From the NCBI GenBank assembly GCA_022495995.1, contig JAFEMH010005382.1:1-64000 (forward strand): DNA of 64,000 nucleotides. Direction: 5' to 3'. The stretch comes from Adenophora triphylla var. japonica (lineage: Eukaryota > Streptophyta > Magnoliopsida > Asterales > Campanulaceae). The number at the start of each line of letters is the position of its first letter. Positions within the stretch are counted from its first letter, which is position 1. Both the position numbers and the translations under genes were made by a program. The notes below the pieces were generated by a model, which saw nothing but the letters and a program-made list of their open reading frames with translations, was not told the origin of the DNA and ran no database searches. This document shows, piece by piece, positions 47,959 to 58,424 of this stretch.

Positions 47959-48306
47959 AGTTGGCGTTTTTGTTTATATCCCAGTTATTTTGATTGTCGC
48001 ATGCTAGATAGCAAAAGTTGTGTAATTTGAGTAGTTTGTTTGTCGCCTAATTTAAGAGGGGGGATATATGTAAATATTGGTATTCTGGATGTAATTTAGC
48101 GTATTATTGAAAAGGCGGAGGAAATTTTTGGTGACATTTTTATACAGTTTTTGTCGAATAAATGTCCAATTCTAACAAATGTTAACTGTGTTTCATGAAA
48201 CGAGGAGCGCAAGAGCGCGAGATGGCAGCAAGCGTGAGCTTGAGTAAAGGAGATAAAGACAAGGAAATTATGTCACGTCAAAAGGCCGCTGAAGAAGATA
48301 AAGCCT

Positions 48307-48526
48307 GAAGATGGTGACCATGAAGGTTGCCGCCGAAGAAAGGAAAGCTCGAAGATGGCGGCCATGAAGGTTGCCGCCGAAGAGGGTAAAGCCTGAAGAT
48401 GGCGGCCATAAAGGTTGCCGCCGAAGAAAGGAAAGCTCGAAAATGGTGGCCATGAAGGTTTCCGCAGAAGAGGGTAAAGCTTGAAGATGGCGGCCATGAA
48501 GGTTGCCGCCGAAGAAGAGAAAGCTT
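48307..48526. repeat. Five 44-bp tandem repeats
   Basis: Units begin GAAGATGGYGRCCATRAAGG at 48307, 48351, 48395, 48439 and 48483, each exactly 44 bp. Because 44 is not a multiple of three, successive units fall in different frames; the 134-codon antisense frame across them is an artefact. Confidence 0.92.
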
Positions 48527-48555
48527 GAAGGCGGAGGCGAGATGGTTGCCGCCCA

Positions 48556-48730
48556 GAAAAGACCTGGCGTAAAGGTGCCAGGCACAGCAAGACCTGGCTT
48601 AAAGGTGCCAGGCACAACAAGTCCTGGCTTTTTTGCAGGCACTAAAAGACCTGGCTTAAAGGTGCCAGGCACAGAAAAGTCCTGACTTTTTAACAGGCAC
48701 AGAAAAGACCAGGCTTAAAGGTGCCAGGCG
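48556..48730. repeat. ~30-bp hairpin-forming tandem repeats
   Basis: Six units starting near 48561, 48591, 48621, 48648, 48679 and 48707. Most contain CCTGGC-TTAAAGGT-GCCAGG, so each unit can fold into a short stem-loop; the third and fifth units lost part of the loop. They follow the 44-bp array directly. Confidence 0.88.
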
Positions 48731-49448
48731 AGAAGTAAAAACAAGATAGTTTGACCAAGGGATCAAAGCTGCCAGTATAGGTAGAAGGCAGTTTCCATCA
48801 GCTGCGGTTTATGTAGGTGAGGCAAGTTGTATCAGGAGAGGTTTGTATTTAAGTGCGGGTTTGATTACGAGCGGTTTTGATCAAACACGATTTTTGATCA
48901 GTGGAATTTTTGGCCAAATGAGGTTTGGCCGCGCGGTTTAGGCCAAGTATGGTTTGCCGCAGGCAGTTTTGATAACCGATTTGAATCAAGTCGCCATAAA
49001 GCTAAGTAAAGCTGTAAGGCGTGAACCATAGCTAAGAAGTAAGGCTGCCTAAAGACAAGCCTCACTCTTTTGAAGGGAGTAGTATGTATATAGATAAATT
49101 ATATAAAATGAATCTTTGATAAACTATCGAAGCAAAATCAAAATAAAGTGGGCGACATGCCAAAGGTAGAATTTAAAGCAAAATTGCAGGAAGCAAAGTA
49201 ATGACAGCCGAGATAAAGTCGCAAACCGCGACATTCAAAATATAATCAGAACAAGCATTAAAGAAAGAAGCATTCATAAAGAAAGTTAAAAGCCGCAAAC
49301 TGCGACTTACCAAAATGTGACAGTAAAAGTCAAGTCGCAAACCGCGACATCCAAAAGCGATAAACCTAAGTCAAAAGGCAGAAATGTAAATTGTTTAATA
49401 CAGACCCAAATTAAAATAAAAGAGTGTTTTTGAAAGCATATCAAATGT
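48731..49448. other. Untranslated part of the Tat element
   Basis: Non-coding. Three copies of GTCGCAAACCGCGAC or a close variant (49218-49232, 49292-49306, 49334-49348) can each form a 5-bp-stem hairpin. Runs with GATTTTGATCA and GGTTTGGCC-like phrases repeat loosely near 48840-48970. Confidence 0.6.
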
Positions 49449-52232
49449 TCAAGAAGCGGGAGCATCTCGGTTGTCGCTGAGGGTGGCCCGGGCATCTAGT
49501 GCGGCTTGAGCATCATCTTTGGCTTTCTTGTGCGCCTTGCCTTTAGCACTTATAAGTTCGGCCCAGAGAGTTAGGGCATCTGGATCAGCCATGGAGGGAA
49601 CCTCCTAGACAGGCTTCCCTAGAAGTTGATCCTCGGCTGCGAGCTTTTCAAGTTCATCTTCTTCATACGGAACTAGACTATGACCCAGGCGATAAAAGTC
49701 ACTGAAAATGGGTTCAGATCCCCATTTGGTAAGAAGTTCATGAGTAATGGCCGGTATGTGCTGGTGCTTGCCGCAGCTGTGCGCATATAATGAATCAAGG
49801 CTTTATCGCACATCTCCATTGTGTCTATCTCAGCCTTGGTTTTCGTTTCGGTTAGATTGGCTTGAAGTTGTGCAATCAAAGCTTGGTTGTTGTGATCTCT
49901 TTCTTTGGTCGCCGCGAGTTCCGCTGCCAAAAGTTTGTTTTATTCCTCCAGCTTTAGCTTTTGAGCCTCCATCTCGCCTCGGAGCTCCTTTTCAGTCTGT
50001 TCAAATTTGGTTTTTTCTGCTTGAAGAGCAGCGACATCTAGTTCACGATCTTGGAATTTTTTCTTGTATCTCTCCTTTTCAGTGCGAGCCCGCTTAAGGG
50101 CCTTCTCGCAGTTTTCCCATTCAGTGGTTACATGGCGGCATCGGTTTCTTAGGCCGTAAAGAACGCTTGAAATCTGTTGAAAATAACGTAAAATTTGATT
50201 AGGAAAAGCGAGAAACAAAATGAAGATAAGGCGACAAAAGAGTGACTGACGCCACTGAGATAAAGGCCCGCATCGTTCGCGGCATAATCCTCATTAATGT
50301 CTTCATATTTCCTAACCTGATACGGCACGCAAGAGCGCTGGATGATGCCGCCCCCAAGCATGTTGTAGTCTTGGTTGGCAAAGCAGAGGTCCAAGTTGGG
50401 AAGATCAGGAACGTCACCAATCTCGCGGCTGAGCTCCAGAAGGCTAGCTTCGTCTGAGGGCATTTGAAAGTCCGCCTTGAGCCAGCTCGCAATATTGGGT
50501 TCAGAAGGTTCAGTGCCAGTGGAAACCTGTCCTTCGGTTTGTTCAGAAGTAGTGCCATCAGTGGGGCGGGATCGTTTGTGGGGGCGAGAATTGGGACTTT
50601 GCAGAGGTTCAGTAGATTCAGTTGTTGCAGCGACATCGGTGGCTGGGGCTCTGTTTCTTGATCTTGGATAATTTCTATTTCAACATCTTCCTCCTTATCC
50701 ACAGAGTTAAGCCCCGTTCCCCGTATTGGGGTCTTGGACTTCCTACGTTTGCGGCAAGGCTCAGCCACAGCTTTCCCGGCGGCCTTTTCCAAGGCGGCAT
50801 TGGATTTTTCGCACGCAATGGCCTCAGCATCGTCGCCATGCAGAGAAATCGGAATCTCTTTTTCAGCAGTCTGGGAAAGAGTGGCCTGGCGGGCATCGAC
50901 GAGCCGTTTGCAGCGGTCATCCATATTCGAGAAAGCATCTCGTCGTTGGGAGAGCGACATGGATCTTAATTCTGCGAGAAGAAAAAGAGAAAAGTTATTT
51001 AAAGGAAATAAGCAAAGAAAATGAAGTAAAGTTTGAGGTGAGAAGGCATACTGTATACGTCATACATGGCCTTGCAGCAATGGCCTTCTCGCTTGCAAGG
51101 TGTGCATTCTGATCCAAAGCAGTCTTTGGTATGGATCTCCCATCCGGGATATGGGGCGGTATGAACAATGGTTATGCGGGATTCGTCAATAAGGCAGGTG
51201 AAATCGGGAAATCCAAATTCTCGCAAAAGGGAAGGGCTCGAAAGGATCTCTCTCCATGAGAATAGGGCTAGGCCAGTGTCAGATGCATTGACAAGGACTT
51301 GTAAGATGCGATCTTTGAGGTGAGTATCGCTAGAAACTAGAGTTTTTTTTGTCTCAACTTTGGGAATGATCTCCCTCAAGTCGCCTGAGTGTGTCCACCT
51401 AATGCGAGAAGTAATGAAAAGCGGCTTAGATTGCCAATTGTGGACTTTGCCAGGAAGAGGAGTGAGGATCTTAGGTTTCTAATATTTTATTGATAGGCGT
51501 TTTTCGATTACACCATCTCGCTGGGAAACAGCGGTGTAACCCTCGAACAGATGAACAAAAAGAGAAATAGTGGGTTCGTGCTTAAAAGGCCCTACAGATA
51601 ACTATGTAACTAGTCAGAATGCGAAAAGCGTTGGGGTGGAGGTCCACGATTGCAGCTTGAGCTTTGTGCAGGAAGACACAGACAAAGGGATCTAAAGGGA
51701 ACCTAAGGCTTGCATCCAATTGGGATTGGTACGCGACAATTCCATTCGTCAGTTGCCGCATGACGGTCAGGGACATATCGCCGGTATACGGCTCAATGTG
51801 GTAAGTATGATGATTGATCCCATATTTAATGTATATGGGAGTTTGGAAGTCAGAGGAAGAAGTACTGGCTTCTGCGACATTGGTAAGAAGGAGGTGGTCA
51901 GATGGAACCTGATTATGAGATGATGTCTATACGGCAAATGTGTCTGAGACATCGTGGCTGGAAGTAGAATTGGTGGAAGACATGTCGCTCCGATCATTGG
52001 AGCTGGAAAGAACCTGTTTATAGAAGCGACAACTACGTAAATTGGGGACTGCGGGATAGTCAGTGTCAGAAAAATTAGAATCAAAGCGGGAATGATAAAA
52101 GTCGCAAATGTGCGAGCATAACTCCCAAGTATTATAGAAGGTTTTCATGGGTGCAGACTTGTGCAGGAAGGGGGGACCCCTAATCTCTAAAGCATCTAAG
52201 ACTGCGACATCAGCGTCATGTCGCATAAACAT
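49449..52232 (-). pseudogene. Antisense ORF of the Tat element (gypsy-type transposon domain plus coiled coil)
   Basis: On the strand opposite gag-pol, reading from 52232 (MFMRHDADVAVLDALEIR) downwards. The segment at 51582-51776 (LDASLRFPLDPFVCVFLHKA then LHPNAFRILTSYIVICRAF) resembles the domain called putative gypsy-type transposon (Transposase_28) in plants. Next come 51000-51379, a charged part with 50199-50960 (MSLSQRRDAFSNMDDRCKR), and coiled-coil segments 49673-50218 (ALKRARTEKERYKKKFQDRE), ending at 49449. Stops and frame changes divide it and splice sites may be present, so the original structure is unclear. Such extra antisense frames between integrase and 3' LTR are known in Tat/Retand-like elements. 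Their function is not established. Confidence 0.6.
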
Positions 52233-52995
52233 AGAATTAAGGTCTTCCCGCGGGATCCTTGCCCATACCCCCGTGTCAGTCCTGTAGTACCCCCCCCCCC
52301 AGTTTTCAAACTTTGCCCAAATCTAATGGTCCTACTATACGATTTCGTTCTGGCCATTAGGCGAGATAGAAAAGTTCAAATAAAGACAGAAAAATAAAGA
52401 AAGTGCGAGAATTCAAAGTTTTACCGGGGAAATTAACGAAAAAGGGTGAAGACGAAAAGTTTGGCCGGAAAATTGCCGAAAACTTCAAGGTGAAGACGAA
52501 AATCTTCAGGAGTACGACTGGGAAGTCCAAAATTGCAGATTGGTAACCGTAGAAATGAAGATAGCAAAGAAATGGTGAAAATGGATGGTAAGAGCAGGGA
52601 AAATTACGGTGAGAAAAGGGTTTTCTTGAGAGTCAGTTCGCCAGAGTGCCAGAGAGAATTTGAAGGTCTAAGTAACTGAAAAGTGAAAAATGAGGGACGG
52701 AGAACTGACCTTAGCATTGAGGAGACGAAGGGGTGCTGGGGAGTTTTCTAAAAACTTTAAATGATGTTCGAATTTTGAAATCCCCCCCCTTTATTAAGGA
52801 TCATTTATTGAGATACACGAATGCCAAGACAGAATACAACTCTGCCAAACCGTCCTGACCCCTCAACCCTGAGACGACACGTGGCCCCTTAGGTGTCAAA
52901 TTGGGTCCTTATCTCGCCATTTAAAGGTTAAGAGCGAGAATCTTGGGCGACCTCCGGAATTTCTCGCTTGGACCATGAATAGTCCAGGTCTCGAA

Positions 52996-53007
52996 CTTGG
53001 GGGCTAT
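52996..53007 (+). promoter_or_regulatory. Polypurine tract of the Tat element
   Basis: CTTGGGGGCTAT lies directly before the 3' LTR and is the likely plus-strand primer region, similar to purine tracts of other Tat-like elements. The exact primer end is inferred. Confidence 0.55.
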
Positions 53008-53529
53008 TGATGTGATTATGAAAAATGGATTTGGGCCTGAACAGGAAATTAGACCCAACAGATATAAATGGGCCAAATACGTTTAGAGTGGGTATTAAAG
53101 TAGGCTCAGGGTGATGAGGCGGCATGGGTAATAAGGCGACATCCGTTGGCCGGCATGTGAGAGTAAGGTAAAGCGAGATACATACCTTGAGGAATTACAG
53201 TTCAATGTGATATGGCCAATGGCGAGAATCTCGATGTTAAGAAGGTTGGAATTGGCGGCAATCTGAGTATTGCCGCCTATCCTTTGATTGTCGCCTGGCG
53301 GCTTATGTGAATGGTAATCTTGGGTGACGGTTGGACTGTCAGCGAGACCCACTATAGCCATCAAATGTGGGGTGATTTGACAAGGTGAATAGTATTTTTT
53401 CACTAACTTTGGGGTGATTGGCACCCTAGGTTGATGATTGACAAGTGTCCCCAATGTGCAAGGCACATGGGGGTATGGGAGTATATAAGCTTTGAGACAA
53501 AGTTCATGGTATGTTCTCTGACTACTCTC

Positions 53530-53566
<37 letters not shown>

Positions 53567-53761
53567 GAAAACCTCCATTGTTGTTTACCTGTTGTAACCG
53601 GTAATCTTACTCTCACGTCGGAGGGGTTTTGCCGGAGCCACCCCCAGCCTAGTTGACGTGTTTGCATGTGTGTAGGTGACCCAGCAAAGGAGTTAGCCAT
53701 GGTATCTTGTTTTTCTTGGTGTTCGAAGGTCCTGTGCAACCAATTTAGTTTGGCAGCATCA
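53008..53761 (+). repeat. 3' LTR of the Tat element
   Basis: 754 bp. Contains a (CT)n microsatellite at about 53536-53565, longer than in the 5' LTR. Confidence 0.93.
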
Positions 53762-54081
53762 CAAACGTTTTCATGGATCATGTTTTACATGTGTGTACCT
53801 TCTTAAAAATACACTACAACTACTTTTTTGAAGTAAGACAGGTTAAAAACACACACACACAAAAAAAGTCTTGACAGTTTTTTTAGATAGAGGGAGTATT
53901 GTGTCAAGCGAGAGACTGAAGATAAATTGCAGTGCATCTGATCCTGAAGAATATGACACATGGCAATGTCTAGATTCCTAGTTTGGCAACGAAGAAAGGG
54001 GCATTCTGCATATCATTTCAAATGTAGTAGTCCTGCCTTAGAATTTGTATTGAATAGAAATGATTATAAATTAAAATCTTA

Positions 54082-54269
54082 GGCTCCGTTTGTTTAGCGT
54101 AAAACATTTTCCGGAAAATGTTTTACGGCAAAATGTTTTTCGAAAAATGAAAATGTTTTCCGGAAAATAAGATAAAAATGAAGTTTTCCCCATTTTCTGG
54201 TGCGAAACAAACACCGGAAAATGAGGAAAATGTTTTCCGGAAAATATTTTCCCCCAAACAAACGGAGCC
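54082..54269. mobile_element. Tourist-like (PIF/Harbinger) MITE
   Basis: 188 bp with terminal repeats GGCTCCGTTTGTTT and AAACAAACGGAGCC and a TTA duplication (54079-54081, 54270-54272). The interior is full of TTTTCCGGAAAA palindromes. It lies in intron 5 of the TXNDC9-like pseudogene. The 133-codon open frame across it is not a gene. Confidence 0.9.
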
Positions 54270-54472
54270 TTAGGAGAAATAGTTGTTACAATAGTAGAGC
54301 GGAGAATAAGCCAAATAAGAGGACGAAAGCTAACCTCTGCATCCAGCCTGCCGAATTTAGCATCTAAATACCTTGGCGCAAGAGATTTCAGATGCTTATC
54401 CATTATCCTAGAAAAGCACATTCTCATGAATAAACAAAAACTTGCAAAGTAGGTATGTTTGTCTCTTGTCAC

Positions 54473-55549
54473 CTGAGCATATCACACTTAAAATCGCTAA
54501 ACAAATTTGTACAGGGACAAAAGCCATCCAAAACAACATGTAACGGAGTAAGAGATAATTGCCCATAAAAGTGTCCCTACAGAAAGTGATCCTTGGAATA
54601 GACTATATAGAAGCTCATGCAGTCATGCCTCAGATTGACCTGGTCAACTAACCTCCCGAGTTGTTATGCTGCATGGCTCTTCAGATGTCTGATTACATGT
54701 ATTATACTCGAGACTCACCCAACTTGGTTGCTCAAATTAAAACTTCAAATAGAGGTAATGTTTCAAAAACATATACGGAGTAGTTCTATTTGTATAATCT
54801 AGCAAAAAGATAATAAAACATAACAATGATAAGGAAGAAATCAGTGTCACTAGTATGCAGGTTCATGATTATATTTACCTTCCAACCAAATGCACATCCA
54901 ATAGTTGGTTCGGAACTAGTAAATAGTAAGAGAAAATTATATTCATGTACTTATCATTTTTGTCCTGTAAGTTGGAGCATAGAGTAGGATAATATATACT
55001 TGGGGGAAGTACCAAAGAACCCATGTCTAATGTCCAACATTTTAACAATCACTCCATCCCTAAATGGCTAAATGAAAGTTCATTTTTGCAAATTTTGTCC
55101 CTAAATGAATATCAATTTGTGGTGATGTTACGTAATCCTCCTCGTCGATCATCATGTGGAGTTTACACTTAAACTCATGATGTCATTTATGAGATTATTA
55201 AGGGTATTTATGTATATATGCTACTAAAAATGCTTAGATGTCGTCGTTTTTTCAATTTCTCGTAAAATAAAAATGAACATTCAATTAAGACGGAAGGGAG
55301 TAAGAATGATTTTCATGCATGACCTTAGTTTCAAGTATCACAATTATTTTGCTAACTTTCGAAGTTCCATGGAATGGGTAACGATCCGAAACTTTATGAA
55401 CTTATTAAGCAATTTGGAAGTCCAATACTCCTTAAACATAGGTACTAAAACAAGACTCCTTAAAAGAAACATCTCATGATAGGGATAAGGACTATTCGAA
55501 CGATTGTAAGGAGCATAGTCGAATAGGAGTAAACCACGAGAAAATTTAC
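54473..55549. other. Intron 4 of the TXNDC9-like pseudogene
   Basis: Non-coding. Between about 55044 and 55302 the ends CACTCCATCCCTAAATGG and GACGGAAGGGAG-TA suggest a strongly eroded Stowaway element. Nothing else is supported. Confidence 0.4.
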
Positions 55550-56133
55550 TTGCAACGGTAGAATTCTCGATGGTAGAAGTGACAAACCACCTTGTCACTA
55601 CCAGTGACTTCGCCCAAAAATTCCCCTTAGGTTATCTCTCTATACTCTTCATGCCCTTTCGTTGTTAATTTTTGCCTCTTTTCGGCTTCTTTCTATAACA
55701 AGAAAAAGAAAACAAACAGGAAAAGAAAAGGTCAAAACATAAAGCTTCTAAAATATCAAGAAACTCACCTCATATCTAAACTCTGAATAATTTACATATA
55801 AAAGGATCACATTAATACTTATCCAATTACGTGTTTAAACATTCTTTAGCTATATAAGGATCTTACTAACCTTAAGAGCTGCAATTCAATCAGCATGCAA
55901 TTTTTCCAGCTCAGGGTCCTGACATTTATGGAGTACAAGTCAACCAATATGGATGATATAAATGATAAACATGCAGATGCAGGAAAGGTATAAAATGCTG
56001 CATCTCAACTTACATCCATCAACTCATCAATATCAACTTATTGATTAAACGAGGATGACGATCGCGCCTTTTCTTGCGCCAAGACTTCCTGTATAATATA
56101 ATAAGTTTAGTACATGAAACACACTAGATAATA

Positions 56134-56294
56134 CTCCCTCCGTCCCAGAATAAATGTCGCATTTGACTTGCCAACGTTTCTAAGGAGTGTGCTTTACTTG
56201 TTTGTATAGTGATTATTCCTTGTTAAAAATGCACTAAATTGTTTCCATATTTAGAAATGCGATATTTATTTTGGGACGGACTTAAAGAGGGAGT
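56134..56294. mobile_element. Stowaway-like MITE in intron 1
   Basis: Left end CTCCCTCCGTCCCAGAATAAA after TA; right end TTTATTTTGGGACGGACTTAAAGAGGGAG with a small insertion inside the terminal repeat. In intron 1 of the TXNDC9-like pseudogene. Confidence 0.7.
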
Positions 56295-56697
56295 GCTACA
56301 TTTCATATGGTATGGGATGGGATGAAGTATAAAATATGTTAATTTTATGGTCCCCTGCACTTTTTGTCCATCAGATAGAAACTTCCAGGCGCAGAAAGTT
56401 AAGATGGAAGAACCTAGCTGGCAACATCCTGCTGTCATGCATATGTTAGCTCATACAGATTTCAAGTTATACAGTACCACCACAATTCTACCCTCTTCAT
56501 TAGGACACTATTGGCACGAGTTTCCTCTAGAGTACGAATCAGAGAAAACCGAGGAAAATAGTATGAGAATGATGAATGATCCAGACCCATAAAAAAAATA
56601 CTAACAGAATTTGTTGCACATGTTTATTATGCACAATCGAGGCTGATTGCAGGAACTTTCTGGGTGTATTTTAGGGTTCTAACTACATTGCATATTA

Positions 56698-56773
56698 CTC
56701 ACTTCATCCCGAAATGAATGTATATTATTGTTCTTGATAAAAAACAAAAATGAACTTCATTTTGGGACGGAAG
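56698..56773. mobile_element. Very short Stowaway-like MITE
   Basis: 76 bp between TA duplications. CTCACTTCATCCCGAAATGAA faces TTCATTTTGGGACGGAAG. Probably an internally deleted copy. A poly-A run of about 27 follows near 56809-56832. Confidence 0.55.
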
Positions 56774-57059
56774 TAGCATACAAACAGATTTCTTTCTCTC
56801 TTATACTACAAAAAAAAAAAAAAAAAAAAAAACATGCTCATTCTTTTCCCACTCCTGAATCAGTTGGGTAACAATGAAAAAAGAAATCATTTTGCATTCT
56901 AACTAACAATAAATCCAGCGGGGTTGCGAACAAAGAAATTAACAATTAATGGTAAAGAATCAACCTTTTGTAATCACGAGCTGCGGCTGCCATAACATTT
57001 CCAAAAGCTAAAGTCTGGAGGGTCGATTTAACAGAATCCGGATCCATCTCTAAATTTCA

Positions 57060-58424
57060 GGATTGAACTCTGCAGGGACGAACGGATTTGTTGATTGAGT
57101 GTCCAGCAAGAAGAATACTGTATGCAATAATGCAATTGAGGAACAGAGCTTGCAGAATGTTTCTTACCTCAGGATCTTGGATTTGAAAAGCAGATGTGAC
57201 AAACAAATAAGGGCGCAGTCGATTAGGATGGATCTTCGTTTCAGACTCGGCGTTTAACTGCTCATAACTAAGAGTACACTAGTATAAAATCTGTCATTAT
57301 ACTCTGAATTCGCCTTTACATTTGCAACTTTACTATAATTTCCGGCTTCGTTTTCTTCCTTGACTCTTCAGACGTCAAAAACTTAATAGAAAGGCTATAA
57401 AGTTAACAAAGACGTTAAAAAATTAACAGACCTCTCCGTAGATGAGGGACAGTAAAGCTAACAGCTCTAGTGCAAGCAAATTTGGATCCTTGAAACAGAA
57501 ATTGAAAGAAGAAATAGAGCAGGGGTTCGAAATCAACAGTTAGGTAATAAGAGACTTTAATCAAGTCACCAATCCCCATTGACACTATAAACGGTCCATC
57601 TCTCCTATCACAAATTCAAAAAATAAAATTTAACTATATAGTAGAGAAATGAGAAGTATATCAAATAACATCAGAAATTCCAAGTTTCAGATACCGATGA
57701 TAGGGCAGGGAGACATCCGGCAGACCTCTGTAGTGATCATGAACAGCGAGGGTAACAACTTTAAGCAACTAAATTTGAGATCCTTGCAAAAGAATTTGGA
57801 AGAACAAACAAACCGCGCACCTGCAATCATATGGTCTGCTGACAATATAGCTGGGGATTCTAGTTTCAACTCGATATAAAGATGACCAATACTGGATCCT
57901 AAAGCAGCAAAACAAATCGAACCAACAAGAATAATTATGTGGAAAACATAAAAGAAAAGCACATTAGCAAATTTGATAAATAATCCCTCTTTTCTATTAC
58001 CATTCCTTTTTGAAATTTTCGGTACATAACTTATTTGAAAAATGAGAGAAATGCATACATCCTGTCATCATTTTGTCCACCGATGCATGTCAGCCGATAG
58101 TTGCAAGCCCGGAACTTTTTGCTAGGAAAGCACAATATAGCAAAGATGATTCATATTTGTTCAGTCTGTGCATTTCTACCTTGCAAACACGAGTTTCACC
58201 ATTACTCATGAACTCGTGATCTCATTCCTTTAGCATGCTGCTGGTTCAATGTTCAATATCCTCGAGATGGAGTCAACCACATACTCATGCTCTTAACAAT
58301 TTTTCAACGCACAAGATCATATTTTCTTTATCGCCAACTTTCTTGCTTCTTGCATCTCCTCCTCCTTTCCCTTCGTGAATTATTGATTAAAATTTGTAAT
58401 TATGTAAAAAAAAATTGGCACCCA
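57060..58424. other. Upstream of the TXNDC9-like gene; no other gene recognised
   Basis: Two loosely similar blocks (GATCCTTG...AAGAA near 57485 and 57780) hint at an old duplication. Short minus-strand frames at 57687-57962 have no recognisable motif. Confidence 0.35.

Larger units (their letters stand above)
40627..53761 (+). mobile_element. Ty3/gypsy Tat-type retrotransposon, 13.1 kb
   Basis: LTRs at 40627-41343 and 53008-53761 start TGATGTGATTATG and end GGCAGCATCA. They are flanked by the perfect 5-bp target duplication CAAAC (40622-40626, 53762-53766). The Tat lineage is indicated by a tRNA-Asp-like primer site, a second RNase H domain after the usual one, a long space between integrase and 3' LTR, and an antisense reading frame there. 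Gag-pol carries many stops, so it is non-autonomous now. It is inserted in intron 6 of the TXNDC9-like pseudogene. Confidence 0.95.
40218..57047 (-). pseudogene. TXNDC9-like thioredoxin-domain gene, 8 exons, broken and split
   Basis: Exons: 56965-57047, 56014-56088, 55871-55918, 55550-55692, 54335-54407, 53944-54005, 40362-40459 and 40218-40288. They reconstruct the plant phosducin/TXNDC9-like family (MDPDSVKSTLQTLAFGNVM start, VVCHFYHREFYRCK, IMDKHLKSLAP, NAPFFVAKLG, GFQYLGGKDDFST), about 218 codons, close to the usual length. Such proteins help CCT-mediated folding of tubulin and actin. Lesions: one A lost at the end of exon 1, in-frame stops in exon 2 (TAA), exon 3 (TGA), exon 4 (TAA) and exon 6 (TAG), and the donor after exon 6 reads GA in place of GT. 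A 13.1-kb Tat element sits in intron 6 and a Tourist MITE in intron 5. Exon phases all still fit, so this is an old intron-bearing gene copy, not a processed one. Confidence 0.88.

Noticed and set aside
48268..48672. 134-codon antisense frame with Pro-Gly-Thr repeats
   Set aside because: It spans two non-coding tandem arrays. The 44-bp period changes the reading frame between units and no protein family fits.
54071..54472. 133-codon minus-strand frame
   Set aside because: It mixes exon 5 of the TXNDC9-like pseudogene with an intron and a Tourist MITE; only the exon part is real.
56347..56592. 81-codon plus-strand frame
   Set aside because: It lies in intron 1 of the pseudogene, has no splice context of its own and no recognisable motif.
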